The notes: a model not told the origin generated them from the letters alone. A stretch of DNA of 14,695 nucleotides from Nitriliruptoraceae bacterium (GCA_007118045.1 SKTG01000109.1:1-14695), one strand, 5' to 3'; positions 5,277 to 13,559 are shown, counted from the first letter of the stretch. Translations and numbers: made by a program.

Positions 5277-6646
5277 AGCTCGTCCACGACCCGGGCCAGC
5301 GCGGCGACGCCGGCCTCGAGCTGTTCCGGTTCGACGGTCAGGCTGGGACGGAACCGGACGCTACGTGGCCCGCATCCGAGCAGGAACACGTGCTCGCGGG
5401 TGAACATCCGAGCGACGACCTCGTCCCGGAACGCCTGGTCGGGCAGGTCCACCGCGCACATGAGTCCGCGGCCACGCGCGCCGCTCACGGCCGGCAGACG
5501 CTCCTCGAGACCACGCAGCGTGTCCAGCAGCGCCGCCCCCAGCTCGGCGGAACGCTCGATGAGCCGGTCGCGTTCGATCACCTCGAGCATCACGGTCGCG
5601 CGGACCATGTCCGTGAGCGAGCCGCCGAACGTCGAGTTCAGCCGCGAGGACGTCCTGAAGACGTTGTCCTCGACCTCGTCGAGCCGACCACCGGCCATGA
5701 TCCCGCAGACGTGGGTCCTCTTGCCGAAGGCGACCACGTCGGGGGTCAGATCGAGCTGCTGGTACGCCCACGGCGTGCCGGTCGTCCCGACCCCGGTCTG
5801 GACCTCGTCGACCACGAACAGGGCGTCGTGCTCGTGGACGAGGTCCTGGAGCTCGGTGAGGAAACGCGCCGAGAGGTGGCGGTCACCGCCCTCGGCCTGG
5901 ATCGGCTCGACGATGGCGCAGGCGATGTCGTGGGGGTGGGCGGCGAACGCGTCACGGGCCTGGCGCAGGGCGCGGTCCTCGGCGCGTCGGTTCGCGGACT
6001 CGTTGGCGGCGAGCGGGTGTTCCAGGGCAGGTGACTCGATGCGCGGCCAGTCGAAGCGGGGGTAGCGCTCCACCTTGATCGGATCGGTGTTGGTCAGGCT
6101 CATCGTGTAGCCCGTGCGACCGTGGAAGGCGCCCGTCAGGTGCAGGACCCGGCTGCCGAGCGCGGGGTCCCGGCCAGCGGCCTCGTTGCGACGCGACGCG
6201 ACGTCGAACGCCGCCTTCAGGGCGTTCTCGACGGCAAGGGCGCCACCCTCGACCAGGAACAGGTGCGGCAGCCCGGGATCGCCGAGCACCCGTTCGAAGG
6301 TGTCGACGAACGCCGCCAGCTCCGGCGTGTAGACGTCGGAGTTCGACGGCTTGTGCGTGGCGGCGCGGGCCAGCCGTTCCTGCACGACGCGGGTACGGAG
6401 CGCCGGGTGGTTCATCCCGAGGGCGTTCGAGGCGAAGAAGGTGAACAGGTCGAGGTAGCCGGTCCCCGTCCGGGCGTCGACCAGCGTGGAGCCGTGACTG
6501 CGGTCGAGGTCGAGCACGAAGTCGTAGCCGTCGACGAGCAGGTGCCGTGACAGGCGTTCGAGGACGCTGCTGGCGGCTTCCGGCGGCGGCGGTCGCCCGA
6601 CGGCCGTCGCGATCAGGTCCGCGTCGAGAGCATGTTCCTGATGCAT
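5267..6646 (-). CDS. lat: L-lysine 6-aminotransferase
   Basis: This 459-residue PLP enzyme of the class III aminotransferase fold moves the epsilon-amino group of L-lysine to 2-oxoglutarate, yielding 2-aminoadipate 6-semialdehyde and glutamate in the cytosol. Features resembling actinobacterial Lat are YLDLFTFFASNALGMNHP (about 64-81), THKPSNSDVYT (98-108), HGRTGYTMSLTNT (175-187), EPIQAEGGD (247-255), the PLP-ring aspartate Asp280 in VVDEVQTG, and the Schiff-base Lys309 in FGKRTHVCG. The last is typical of Lat rather than of ornithine or GABA aminotransferases. I chose the ATG at 6646 because GGGAGG lies 7 nt upstream; the frame extends to 6769 but the added residues look non-coding. It is the first gene of a two-gene operon with the aldehyde dehydrogenase. 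Length fits the family (about 450). Confidence 0.92.
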   Translation of the reverse strand: MHQEHALDADLIATAVGRPPPPEAASSVLERLSRHLLVDGYDFVLDLDRSHGSTLVDARTGTGYLDLFTFFASNALGMNHPALRTRVVQERLARAATHKPSNSDVYTPELAAFVDTFERVLGDPGLPHLFLVEGGALAVENALKAAFDVASRRNEAAGRDPALGSRVLHLTGAFHGRTGYTMSLTNTDPIKVERYPRFDWPRIESPALEHPLAANESANRRAEDRALRQARDAFAAHPHDIACAIVEPIQAEGGDRHLSARFLTELQDLVHEHDALFVVDEVQTGVGTTGTPWAYQQLDLTPDVVAFGKRTHVCGIMAGGRLDEVEDNVFRTSSRLNSTFGGSLTDMVRATVMLEVIERDRLIERSAELGAALLDTLRGLEERLPAVSGARGRGLMCAVDLPDQAFRDEVVARMFTREHVFLLGCGPRSVRFRPSLTVEPEQLEAGVAALARVVDELAG

Positions 6647-6939
6647 GTCGCTGCCTCCCGTACCGCCCGTTCGAATGACGGTAGAGCCTCGCCGCGTCCC
6701 GCCGAGCACGCGCCTCGGCAACGCCCGATGCGCGCACACCGCGGTCCCCCCGACGGTGCCCCTGGGCACGTCGCCGTGGTCGGGCGGTACGGCGGCGCGA
6801 CCGGAAGCGTTCAGTAGGCTCAGCGGCCCGCACCCGACCGCCCCGACGTGTCCTCCAGTCGCCGGGAGCGGCGAGCCGGGGCCACACGCAGCCGGACCAC
6901 CACACCGCAGGCTCTCGCCTCAGACCCCAAGGCAGCCCC
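6647..6939. other. Divergent intergenic region between lat and adoK
   Basis: These 293 nt hold no gene I can support. On the minus strand TACCGT (6678-6683) could be the lat -10, about 30 nt before its start. On the plus strand TAGGCT (6815-6820) could be the adoK -10 with a leader of over 100 nt. Neither has a good -35, so both assignments are tentative. Confidence 0.3.
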
Positions 6940-7923
6940 GTGCGAATCGCCGTCACCGGTTCGATCGCGACCGACTACCTCATGACGTTCCCCGGGCGGT
7001 TCTCGGAGCAGCTCGTCGCCGACCAGCTCGACCGCGTGAGCCTGTCGTTCCTCGTCGACGAGCTCGAGGTGCGCCGCGGCGGCGTCGCCGCGAACATCGC
7101 GTTCGGGCTCGGTCAGCTCGGGTTGGCGCCGGTGCTCGTCGGCGCCGTCGGCGAGGACTTCGACACCGACTACCGAGCGTGGCTGCGACGCCACGGCGTC
7201 GACACCAGCGGTGTGCACGTCTCCGAGCTCAAGCACACCGCCCGGTTCCTGTGCACCACGGACACGGACCAGAACCAGATGGCCTCGTTCTACACGGGGG
7301 CGATGGAGGAGGCGAGGTTCATCGAGCTGGGCCCGATCGCGGAACGTCACGGTGCCCTCGATCTGGTCGTGGTCTCCCCGAACGACCCGGACGCCATGTT
7401 GCGCCACACCACCGAGTGCCGTCAGCTCGGGCTGGCGTTCATGGCCGACCCCGGTCAGCAGCTCGCCCGCATGGCGGGCCCGCAGGTGCGCAGGCTGGTC
7501 GACGACGCCACCTACCTGATCACCAACGACTACGAGCGGGCCCTGCTCGAGTCCAAGACGGGCTGGTCCTCCGACGAGATCCTCGGGCGGGTCGGCCACC
7601 GCGTGACGACGCTCGGCGCGAAGGGGTGCCTGATCGAGTCGAGGGACGGCGTGGTCTGCGAGGTACCGGCGGCGCCGGAGCAGCGCCGCACCGACCCGAC
7701 CGGGGTCGGCGACGCCTTCAGGGCCGGGTTCCTGGCGGGGCTCGCCTGGCGGCTCCCCCTCGAGCGCAGCGCCCAGATCGGCTCGATGGTCGCGACCTAC
7801 GTGCTCGAGCACGTCGGCACCCAGGAGTACGAGCTGGACGGAACGGACTTCGTGGCGAGGTTCCGGGACGTCTACGGCGAGGAGGCAGCCAGCGACGTCG
7901 ACGCTCACCTGCGTTCCGCCTGA
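6940..7923 (+). CDS. adoK: Adenosine kinase, PfkB/ribokinase family
   Basis: This 327-residue cytosolic kinase is predicted to phosphorylate adenosine to AMP with ATP (purine salvage). It closely resembles the mycobacterial AdoK/CbhK protein as I remember it: VTGSIATDYLMTFPGRFSEQL (about 5-25), the substrate-side RGGVAANIAFGLG (46-58), HTARFLCTTDTDQNQMASFY (99-118, with the following TGAM), and the TNDYE segment (195-199). The C-terminal PfkB signature DPTGVGDAFRAGF spans 252-264, with the catalytic base Asp258 and the GVGD anion hole. The GTG at 6940 gives the expected N terminus; AAGG lies 7 nt upstream, a modest ribosome site. It is followed after 22 nt by a small membrane protein gene and is divergent from lat. 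Substrate is inferred by resemblance; a ribokinase-like role for another sugar or nucleoside is possible but less likely. Confidence 0.85.
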   Translation: MRIAVTGSIATDYLMTFPGRFSEQLVADQLDRVSLSFLVDELEVRRGGVAANIAFGLGQLGLAPVLVGAVGEDFDTDYRAWLRRHGVDTSGVHVSELKHTARFLCTTDTDQNQMASFYTGAMEEARFIELGPIAERHGALDLVVVSPNDPDAMLRHTTECRQLGLAFMADPGQQLARMAGPQVRRLVDDATYLITNDYERALLESKTGWSSDEILGRVGHRVTTLGAKGCLIESRDGVVCEVPAAPEQRRTDPTGVGDAFRAGFLAGLAWRLPLERSAQIGSMVATYVLEHVGTQEYELDGTDFVARFRDVYGEEAASDVDAHLRSA

Positions 7924-7945
7924 CCGGTGACCCGGTCGTGAAGCC

Positions 7946-8452
7946 GTGAGGTTGCTCGTCGCGTACGCGGCCGTGTTCGTGGCGGCCGCCACCCCCTGGG
8001 TGGAGGTGATGTTCGTCGTGCCCGCGGCGATCGTGGGTGGGCTCCCTCCCGTCCCCGTCGTGCTGGTCGCGGCCGTCGGGAACGTGACCAGCCTCGCTCC
8101 CCTGCTGTTCGGTGGGGAACGGGTGCGGGGGTGGTGGCGGCGCCGGCGCGACGACGGCGACGGCTCCCCGGCGGCCTCCGATGGCGGTTCGGGCCGCAGC
8201 GGCCGCGCGCGCCGGCTCTTCGAGCGCTACGGGCTCCCGGGTCTGGCCGCGCTCGGACCCCTGGTCACGGGGGTGCACGTCGCGGCGCTCGGGGCGATGG
8301 CGGCGGGTGTGCGACCACGCCGATCGCTGCTGTGGTTCTCGGCGAGCATCCTCGCGTGGTCGGTCGCGTTCGCGTTCGTGACGGTTCTCGGCATCGAAGC
8401 GTTCGTCGACATGGGCAGCGTCCCGGACGTGATCGACGTGCCCGACGGATGA
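7946..8452 (+). CDS. Small membrane protein resembling small multidrug-export proteins
   Basis: This 168-residue integral membrane protein has two hydrophobic halves. The first (about 3-56) has the ATPWVEVMFVVPAAIVGGLPP pattern (about 15-35) followed by VGN. The second (about 96-152) begins RYGLPGLAALGPLVTGVHVAALGAMAAG. The repeated Pro/Gly-rich hydrophobic layout resembles the 'putative small multi-drug export protein' family, whose function is poorly known. Between the halves is a polar loop of about 35 residues (about 58-92) rich in Arg, Asp, Gly and Ser, probably cytoplasmic by the positive-inside rule. The GTG start has no strong ribosome site but lies 22 nt after adoK, so translation may depend on the upstream gene. 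The reading ends 4 nt before the convergent serC stop. Family match is moderate; no transport substrate can be named. Confidence 0.7.
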   Translation: MRLLVAYAAVFVAAATPWVEVMFVVPAAIVGGLPPVPVVLVAAVGNVTSLAPLLFGGERVRGWWRRRRDDGDGSPAASDGGSGRSGRARRLFERYGLPGLAALGPLVTGVHVAALGAMAAGVRPRRSLLWFSASILAWSVAFAFVTVLGIEAFVDMGSVPDVIDVPDG

Positions 8453-8456
8453 CCGC

Positions 8457-9572
8457 TCATCCGGCGATGCGCTCGACCACCCAGTCGACGCAGGCCGTGT
8501 AGGCGGCCAGGTCCTCGGGGTCGACCGCCGGGAACATCCCGATCCGGAGCTGGTTGCGACCCAGCTTGCGGTAGGCGTCGGTGTCCAGCACACCGTTGGC
8601 GCGCAGGACCGCGTTCACCTCGTCGGCGCTGATCGACCCGTCGAGGTCGACCGTCGCGACCACCAGGGACCGGGCGGACGGGTCGGTGACGAACGGTGTC
8701 GCCCACGCACGCTGCTCGGCCCACCCGTAGACGTGGTCCGCCTTGACGTGCTGGGTCGCGACGACGTCGTCGAGGTCACCGATCTGCGTGCGCATCCAGT
8801 CGACCTGCTCCGCAGCGAGGAAGACGGTCGACACCGACGGCGTGTTGTAGGTCTGGTTCTTGCGGCTGTTGTCCACCGCGGTCGCCAGATCCAGGAAGGC
8901 CGGCACGTACCGGTCCGACGCGCTGATCGCCTCGATGCGAGCGAGCGCGGCCGGCGAGACGATCGCGACGGTGAGGCCACCCTCCGACGCGAAGCCCTTC
9001 TGCAGGCTGAAGTAGTAGACGTCGACCTGCTCGAGGTCGACCGGGAGGGCGCCCGCGCCGGAGGTCGCGTCGACCACGACCAGGGCGTTGTCGACGCGAG
9101 CGGGCGCCTGCATGACCCCGGTCGACGTCTCGTTGTGGGTGATGGCCTGCAGATCGCAGCCGGCGGCGGGCGTGACCTGCGGCCGTGAGCCCGGCTCGGC
9201 GCCCACGATGTCCGGGTCCTCCAGCCACGGAGCCGCGGCCGTCGCCGACGCGAACTTGCCGCTGAACTCGCCGAAGACGTAGTGCCTGGCTCGGCGCTCG
9301 ACCAACCCGAACGCGGCGGCGTCCCAGAAGGCCGTGGCACCGCCGACGGCGACCACCACCTCGTAACCGGCGGGGAGGCGGAACAGCCCGGCGACGCCCT
9401 CCTGCAGGCGGTGGAACTGGTCGCGGACGCGCGGCTTCCGGTGGGAGGTGCCCAGCAGCCCGTCGGCCACCTCGGCCAACCGGGCGACCGCCTCCGGCCG
9501 GATCTTGCTGGGGCCGCAGCCGAAACGTCCGTCCTGGGGCAACAGGTCGGCGGGGATCACGAGGTCGGACAC
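8457..9572 (-). CDS. serC: Phosphoserine aminotransferase (mycobacterial type)
   Basis: This 371-residue class V PLP aminotransferase interconverts 3-phosphohydroxypyruvate plus glutamate and O-phosphoserine plus 2-oxoglutarate in serine synthesis; in some bacteria it also serves pyridoxal phosphate synthesis. Recognition is by FGCGPSKIRPEA (17-28), LLGTSHRKP (39-47), GGATAFWDAAAFG (77-89), HNETSTGV (146-153), the PLP-binding Asp168 in VVDATSGAG, and the Schiff-base Lys192 in YFSLQKGFASEGG. Lys192 lies where mycobacterial SerC has QK followed by a FASDGG-like segment; here SEGG is seen. The GTG at 9572 is chosen because GGAGG lies 6 nt upstream and the product matches the family length (about 375); the frame upstream to 9635 is Arg-rich and unlikely. 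It diverges from the class I aminotransferase gene (110 nt apart). Confidence 0.92.
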   Translation of the reverse strand: MSDLVIPADLLPQDGRFGCGPSKIRPEAVARLAEVADGLLGTSHRKPRVRDQFHRLQEGVAGLFRLPAGYEVVVAVGGATAFWDAAAFGLVERRARHYVFGEFSGKFASATAAAPWLEDPDIVGAEPGSRPQVTPAAGCDLQAITHNETSTGVMQAPARVDNALVVVDATSGAGALPVDLEQVDVYYFSLQKGFASEGGLTVAIVSPAALARIEAISASDRYVPAFLDLATAVDNSRKNQTYNTPSVSTVFLAAEQVDWMRTQIGDLDDVVATQHVKADHVYGWAEQRAWATPFVTDPSARSLVVATVDLDGSISADEVNAVLRANGVLDTDAYRKLGRNQLRIGMFPAVDPEDLAAYTACVDWVVERIAG

Positions 9573-9645
9573 GGGCAGCCTCCGGCGCGGGGGTCTCGGG
9601 CGCCGAGTCAACCGGGCCGCCGGTCGGGACGCCAACAGCGCCGGG

Positions 9646-9651
9646 TAGAGT
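9646..9651 (+). promoter_or_regulatory. Candidate -10 box of the class I aminotransferase gene
   Basis: TAGAGT lies 31 nt before the ATG at 9683 and upstream of an AGGAG ribosome site (9668-9672, 10-nt spacing). No good -35 is visible. Its distance gives a short leader of about 25 nt. It sits in the 110-nt region shared with the divergent serC promoter. Confidence 0.35.
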
Positions 9652-9682
9652 CGCCGCCGCCCCGACCAGGAGCCGACCGCCC

Positions 9683-10870
9683 ATGGGACTCGCCCGACGC
9701 ATCCGTGACATGGAGGAATCGCCGACCCTGGCCGTGACGGCCAAGGCGAAGGCGCTGCGTGCGGCCGGGGAGCCGGTCATCGGCTTCGGCGCCGGCGAAC
9801 CCGACTTCCCGACGCCCGACCACGTGGTCGAGGCGGCGCAGCGAGCCGCGTCGGACCCCGTCAACCACCGCTACTCCGCCGCGGCTGGCCTGCCGGCGTT
9901 GCGTGAGGCGATCGCGGCGGACACGACCCGCAGTTCGGGGACGGAGGTCACCCCCGAGCAGGTCGTGGTCGCCAACGGCGGCAAGCACGCCCTGTACAAC
10001 ATCTTCATGGCGCTGCTCGACCCCGGCGACGAGGTCCTGCTACCGGCCCCCTACTGGGTGAGCTACCCGGAGCAGGTGCGCCTGGCGGGTGCCGAGCCGG
10101 TCGTGCTGCCGACCACCACGGAGGACGGCTTCCAGGTCGACGTCGACCAGCTCGAGGCGGCCCGGACCGATCGGACGAAGGCGTTGATCTTCGTGTCGCC
10201 CTCCAACCCGACCGGGGCGGTCTACCCGTCGGAGGCCACGGCCGCCATCGGCGCGTGGGCCGCGGAGCACGGTATCTGGGTCGTCACCGACGAGATCTAC
10301 CAGCACCTGGTCTACGGCGGCGCCAGCTTCAGCTCCCTGCCCGCGGTGGCCCCGGACGCCGCGCCGCGGACCATCATCACGTCCGGCGTGGCCAAGACCT
10401 ACGCCATGACCGGCTGGCGCGTGGGCTGGGCCGTTGCGCCGCGCGAGCTGGCGGCCGGCATGGCGAAGCTGCAGAGCCAGGTCACCTCGAACGTCTGCAA
10501 CGTGGCACAGGCGGCAGCGGTGGCGGCGCTCACCGGGCCGCAGGACGCCGTCGAGGACATGCGACGGGCGTTCGACCGCCGGCGTCGCCTGGCCGTCGAG
10601 CGGCTGGCGGCGATCGACGGGGTGGAGGTCGCGGAACCCGAGGGCGCGTTCTACGTGTTCCCGTCCTTCGAGGGGGTGCTCGGCCGCGAGCTCGGCGGTC
10701 GTCGCATCGACGACACGCTCGAGCTCGCCGAGGTGCTGCTCGAGCAGGCCAAGGTCGCGGTCGTGCCCGGCGAGGCCTTCGGCGCCCCCGGCTACGCCCG
10801 GCTGTCCTACGCCCTCGGCGACGCCGACCTCGAGGAGGGCCTGGGACGGATCGCGGACGTCCTCGGCTGA
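9683..10870 (+). CDS. Class I aminotransferase, probable aspartate aminotransferase
   Basis: This 395-residue cytosolic PLP enzyme of the aspartate aminotransferase fold probably exchanges amino groups between aspartate and 2-oxoglutarate. It has IGFGAGEPDFPTP (33-45), NGGKHALYN (98-106), PAPYWVSYPEQ (121-131), SPSNPTGAVY (172-181, with PLP-binding Asn175), DEIYQHLVY (203-211), the Schiff-base Lys238 in SGVAKTYAMTGWR, and Arg246 beyond it. These mark subgroup Ib/I-gamma, the aspB/Thermus-like type; some members also act on prephenate or aromatic keto acids, so the exact substrate is not fixed. The C-terminal GYARLSYALG carries the arginine expected to bind the alpha-carboxylate. The ATG at 9683 has AGGAG at 10 nt. 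The upstream neighbour serC is divergent and the ABC permease gene downstream is convergent. Confidence 0.9.
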   Translation: MGLARRIRDMEESPTLAVTAKAKALRAAGEPVIGFGAGEPDFPTPDHVVEAAQRAASDPVNHRYSAAAGLPALREAIAADTTRSSGTEVTPEQVVVANGGKHALYNIFMALLDPGDEVLLPAPYWVSYPEQVRLAGAEPVVLPTTTEDGFQVDVDQLEAARTDRTKALIFVSPSNPTGAVYPSEATAAIGAWAAEHGIWVVTDEIYQHLVYGGASFSSLPAVAPDAAPRTIITSGVAKTYAMTGWRVGWAVAPRELAAGMAKLQSQVTSNVCNVAQAAAVAALTGPQDAVEDMRRAFDRRRRLAVERLAAIDGVEVAEPEGAFYVFPSFEGVLGRELGGRRIDDTLELAEVLLEQAKVAVVPGEAFGAPGYARLSYALGDADLEEGLGRIADVLG

Positions 10871-10935
10871 CCCGCGCCGGTCCCCGGTCCGAGCCCGCAC
10901 CTGCGTGCCGGCATCGCCCGGCCCCGATCCGCGAT

Positions 10936-10955
10936 CCCGCACCCTGCTGTGCGGG
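10936..10955. terminator. Hairpin between convergent genes
   Basis: CCCGCAC (10936-10942) and GTGCGGG (10949-10955) form a perfect 7-bp stem with a 6-nt loop in the 96 nt between the aminotransferase stop (10870) and the permease stop (10967). It could terminate transcription from both sides. There is no U tract on either strand. Confidence 0.5.
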
Positions 10956-10966
10956 CGTCGACCCGG

Positions 10967-12229
10967 TTACTCCTTGACGTAGGGCTTGCCGGTGGCGGCC
11001 GGTGGGCGTAGCCGACCGACCAGGCCGGCGACCACCAGGATCGTGATCAGGTAGGGCGCGGTCAGCATCAGGGTCGAGGGGATCGGCACCGGCAGCTGCT
11101 GCACGGAGGTCGCCAGACCCGAGGCGAAGCCGAAGAGCAGTGCCGCGCCGAAGGCACCGACCGGGCTGTAACGCCCGACGAGCATGGCGGCCAGGGCGAT
11201 GAAGCCCCGTCCCCCGCTCATCTCGCGGGAGAACTGGCCCGTCGCGTCGAGCGTGAACCAGGCACCGCCGATGCCGGCGAACGCGCCGCCGAGGATCACC
11301 GCCTTGTAGCGCGTGGCCAGCACCTTGATGCCGACGGTGTCCGCCGCCTTCGGGTGCTCCCCCACCGATCGCAGGCGCAGCCCCCAGCGGGTCTGGAACA
11401 GGGCGTAGGTCAGCAGGGCCACGGCGATGAACATCGCGTAGCCGATGATGGTGTGACGGAACAGGACCGGCCCGAGGATGGGGATCTGCGACAGGCCGCG
11501 GATCTCGACCGTCGGGAACCGCACCGGGGTGTTGAACCGGGCGGCGTCCCGTCCCAGCACCTGCGTCGCCAGGAACGAGGTTGTGCCGACCGCCAGGACC
11601 CAGAGCACGACGCCGGAGACGATCTGGTCGGCACGGAACTTGATGGTCAGCAGCGCGAGCATCCCACCGATCAGCATGCCGGCGGCGATGCCACCACCGA
11701 GCCCGATCCAGGCACTGGCGAACACCGTCGAGGTGATCGCGGCCGCGAACGCGCCGGCGACGAGCTGCCCCTCGATCGCGATGTTGATCACGCCGGCGCG
11801 CTCACACATGACCCCGCACATCGCGCCGAGCGCGATCGGGGTCGCGCTACGGACCGTCCCCCGGAACAGCGAGATGAGCGAGACGGAATCGCCCGCCGCG
11901 GCCCACGTCAGGAACGCCGTCACGAGGAGCGCGGCAACGACCGCGGCCATGAGCACCGTCCGGGAGCCGAACCCGCGGGTGAACTGCACGACCGCGATCG
12001 CCAGGACGCCCGCGGCCATCACCAACACGGCGGGGGTGACGCCCACCACCAGGTTCGGTAGCTCGATGAGCTCGCCGCGTGCCGCGGTCAGCACGAACGT
12101 GGCCTGGGAGCCGGCCGGGACGGTGGCGAACACGCCCGCCATCAGCGCGGCGCAGAGGACCGAGAACATGCCGAAGCGCCGGTTGCGCCTGGCCAGCTCC
12201 TCCGGGGTCTGTAGCGTCGCAGTCGTCAC
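10967..12229 (-). CDS. ABC importer permease 2 (nucleoside/simple-sugar type)
   Basis: This is a 420-residue inner-membrane permease of the branched-chain/ribose (BPD2) superfamily, the second channel subunit of a nucleoside or simple-sugar importer. The core has SATPIALGAMCGVMCERAGVI (about 129-148) followed by NIAIEGQ, which is typical of the YufQ/NupC-like partner. Later the cytoplasmic loop RSVGEHPKAADTVGI (about 289-303) contacts the ATPase, then GGAFAGIGGAWFTLD. The N-terminal about 110 residues include additional hydrophobic segments before this core. I chose GTG at 12229, whose GTGA overlaps the stop of permease 1 by 4 nt and has AAGGGG upstream; the GTG at 12238 directly abuts that site. 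It is the last gene of the operon. The family is clear, the transported substrate is inferred. Confidence 0.87.
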   Translation of the reverse strand: MTTATLQTPEELARRNRRFGMFSVLCAALMAGVFATVPAGSQATFVLTAARGELIELPNLVVGVTPAVLVMAAGVLAIAVVQFTRGFGSRTVLMAAVVAALLVTAFLTWAAAGDSVSLISLFRGTVRSATPIALGAMCGVMCERAGVINIAIEGQLVAGAFAAAITSTVFASAWIGLGGGIAAGMLIGGMLALLTIKFRADQIVSGVVLWVLAVGTTSFLATQVLGRDAARFNTPVRFPTVEIRGLSQIPILGPVLFRHTIIGYAMFIAVALLTYALFQTRWGLRLRSVGEHPKAADTVGIKVLATRYKAVILGGAFAGIGGAWFTLDATGQFSREMSGGRGFIALAAMLVGRYSPVGAFGAALLFGFASGLATSVQQLPVPIPSTLMLTAPYLITILVVAGLVGRLRPPAATGKPYVKE

Positions 12230-13557
12230 GAGCCCCACCCCTTCGTGATCTGACCGGAGCCGGCCCCGGCCGCCCGTATCCGGAAGATGGCCCGGACCAG
12301 GCCGGGCGCGGCGATGAACACGATGATCAGGCCCTGCAGGACCAGGACCAGGTCGAGCGCGATGCCCGTCTCGGCCTGCATGAGGCGGCCTCCGGAGCGC
12401 ATGGAGCCGAACAGCAGGCCGGCCGCGACGGTCCCGCCGACACCACCTCGACCGAGCAACGCCACGGTGATGCCCTCGAACCCGAGACCCGCGGAGAACC
12501 CGTCGGTGATACGTCCCTGGACCCCGAGCACGACCGCGGCACCGGCGGCACCGGCCAGCAGGCCCCCGGTCGACATCGCCGTCACGATGCTACGACCGGG
12601 GTTCATGCCCGCGGTCCGGGCGGCGTGGGGGTTCAGGCCGACGGCGTTGAGCTCGAACCCGGTGGTGGAGCGCTCCATCATCCAGAAGATCGCGACGGCG
12701 AGCAGCAGCGCCACGATCAGACCGACGTTGACACGCAACGTCGGGGTGAACTGTGGCAGCAGGGCGGAGTCCTGGACGGGGCGCGAGATCGGGTCGAGGC
12801 GGTCGGGGCGGCGGAACAGCTCGGTGGTGAGCACCCAGGCCAGCGTCAGCAACGCGATGTTGTTGAGCATGATGGTCGAGATGACCTCGTGCGCCCCCGT
12901 CCGGGCCTTGAGGATGCCCGGGATCCAACCGTAGAGCCCACCCGCGACGGCTCCCGCGAGCAGCGCGAGCGGCAGGTGGATGATCATCGGCAGCCCGACG
13001 AAGGCGAAGCCGAGGAAGCCGGCGACGGTGCCGCCGACGACCATCTGGCCCTCGCCACCGATGTTGAACAGTCCCGTGCGCAGCGGGACCGCCACCGCCA
13101 GTCCGGTCAGGATCAACGGCGTCGCCGCGACCAGCGTCTCGGACAACGGTCCCGTCCCCGCGAAGGCGCCACGGAACATCGCCGAGTACGCCCCGCTGAT
13201 GATCGCCCAGCCGTTGGCGAAGGTGTCGCTGGGACGAGCGGTGAAGTAGCCGAGCGATTCCCGCGTCGCATCGTCGGAGAGCGCGATGATCATCGCTCCG
13301 ATGACCAACGCGGAGACGATCGACAGCAGGGTGATCACGAGCCCGGCGCCGGTGACCGCGGCGCGGAAGCGCTGCCCGACCGACGCCCCGAGGTCGACGG
13401 TGGCCGTCTCCCGTTCCCGCTCGCGCGCCTCCTCGATCTCGGCCTGACCGTTCTCGTCGGCTTCCAGCACGGGTGCCCGGCCGTCCCCACCCGACCCGTG
13501 TCGCTCCGGGTCGGTCGAGGGCCGCTCGTCGCCGTTCTCCGGGTGCTCGTCGGACAT
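12226..13557 (-). CDS. ABC importer permease 1 (nucleoside/simple-sugar type)
   Basis: This is a 443-residue inner-membrane permease. Residues 1 to about 68 are a hydrophilic, acidic, low-complexity tail (many Glu, Asp, Arg) that precedes the first membrane helix (about 70-92). The core holds ATPLILTGLAVAVPLRTGLF (about 145-164), NIGGEGQ (165-171) and the cytoplasmic coupling loop LKARTGAHEVISTIMLN (216-232), characteristic of the first permease of BMP-type nucleoside/simple-sugar importers. The ATG at 13557 follows the ATPase stop by 2 nt and has AGGGGG at 7 nt, so I prefer it over longer frames. It ends in a GTGA overlap with permease 2. The tail is longer than I would expect for this family; whether it is typical of this lineage I cannot tell. 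Confidence 0.87.
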   Translation of the reverse strand: MSDEHPENGDERPSTDPERHGSGGDGRAPVLEADENGQAEIEEARERERETATVDLGASVGQRFRAAVTGAGLVITLLSIVSALVIGAMIIALSDDATRESLGYFTARPSDTFANGWAIISGAYSAMFRGAFAGTGPLSETLVAATPLILTGLAVAVPLRTGLFNIGGEGQMVVGGTVAGFLGFAFVGLPMIIHLPLALLAGAVAGGLYGWIPGILKARTGAHEVISTIMLNNIALLTLAWVLTTELFRRPDRLDPISRPVQDSALLPQFTPTLRVNVGLIVALLLAVAIFWMMERSTTGFELNAVGLNPHAARTAGMNPGRSIVTAMSTGGLLAGAAGAAVVLGVQGRITDGFSAGLGFEGITVALLGRGGVGGTVAAGLLFGSMRSGGRLMQAETGIALDLVLVLQGLIIVFIAAPGLVRAIFRIRAAGAGSGQITKGWGS

Positions 13558-13559
13558 GA

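Noticed and set aside
3700..5403. Long plus-strand frame opposite the aldehyde dehydrogenase
   Set aside because: It is a shadow of a gene with a complete active site on the minus strand; the translation has no domain features.
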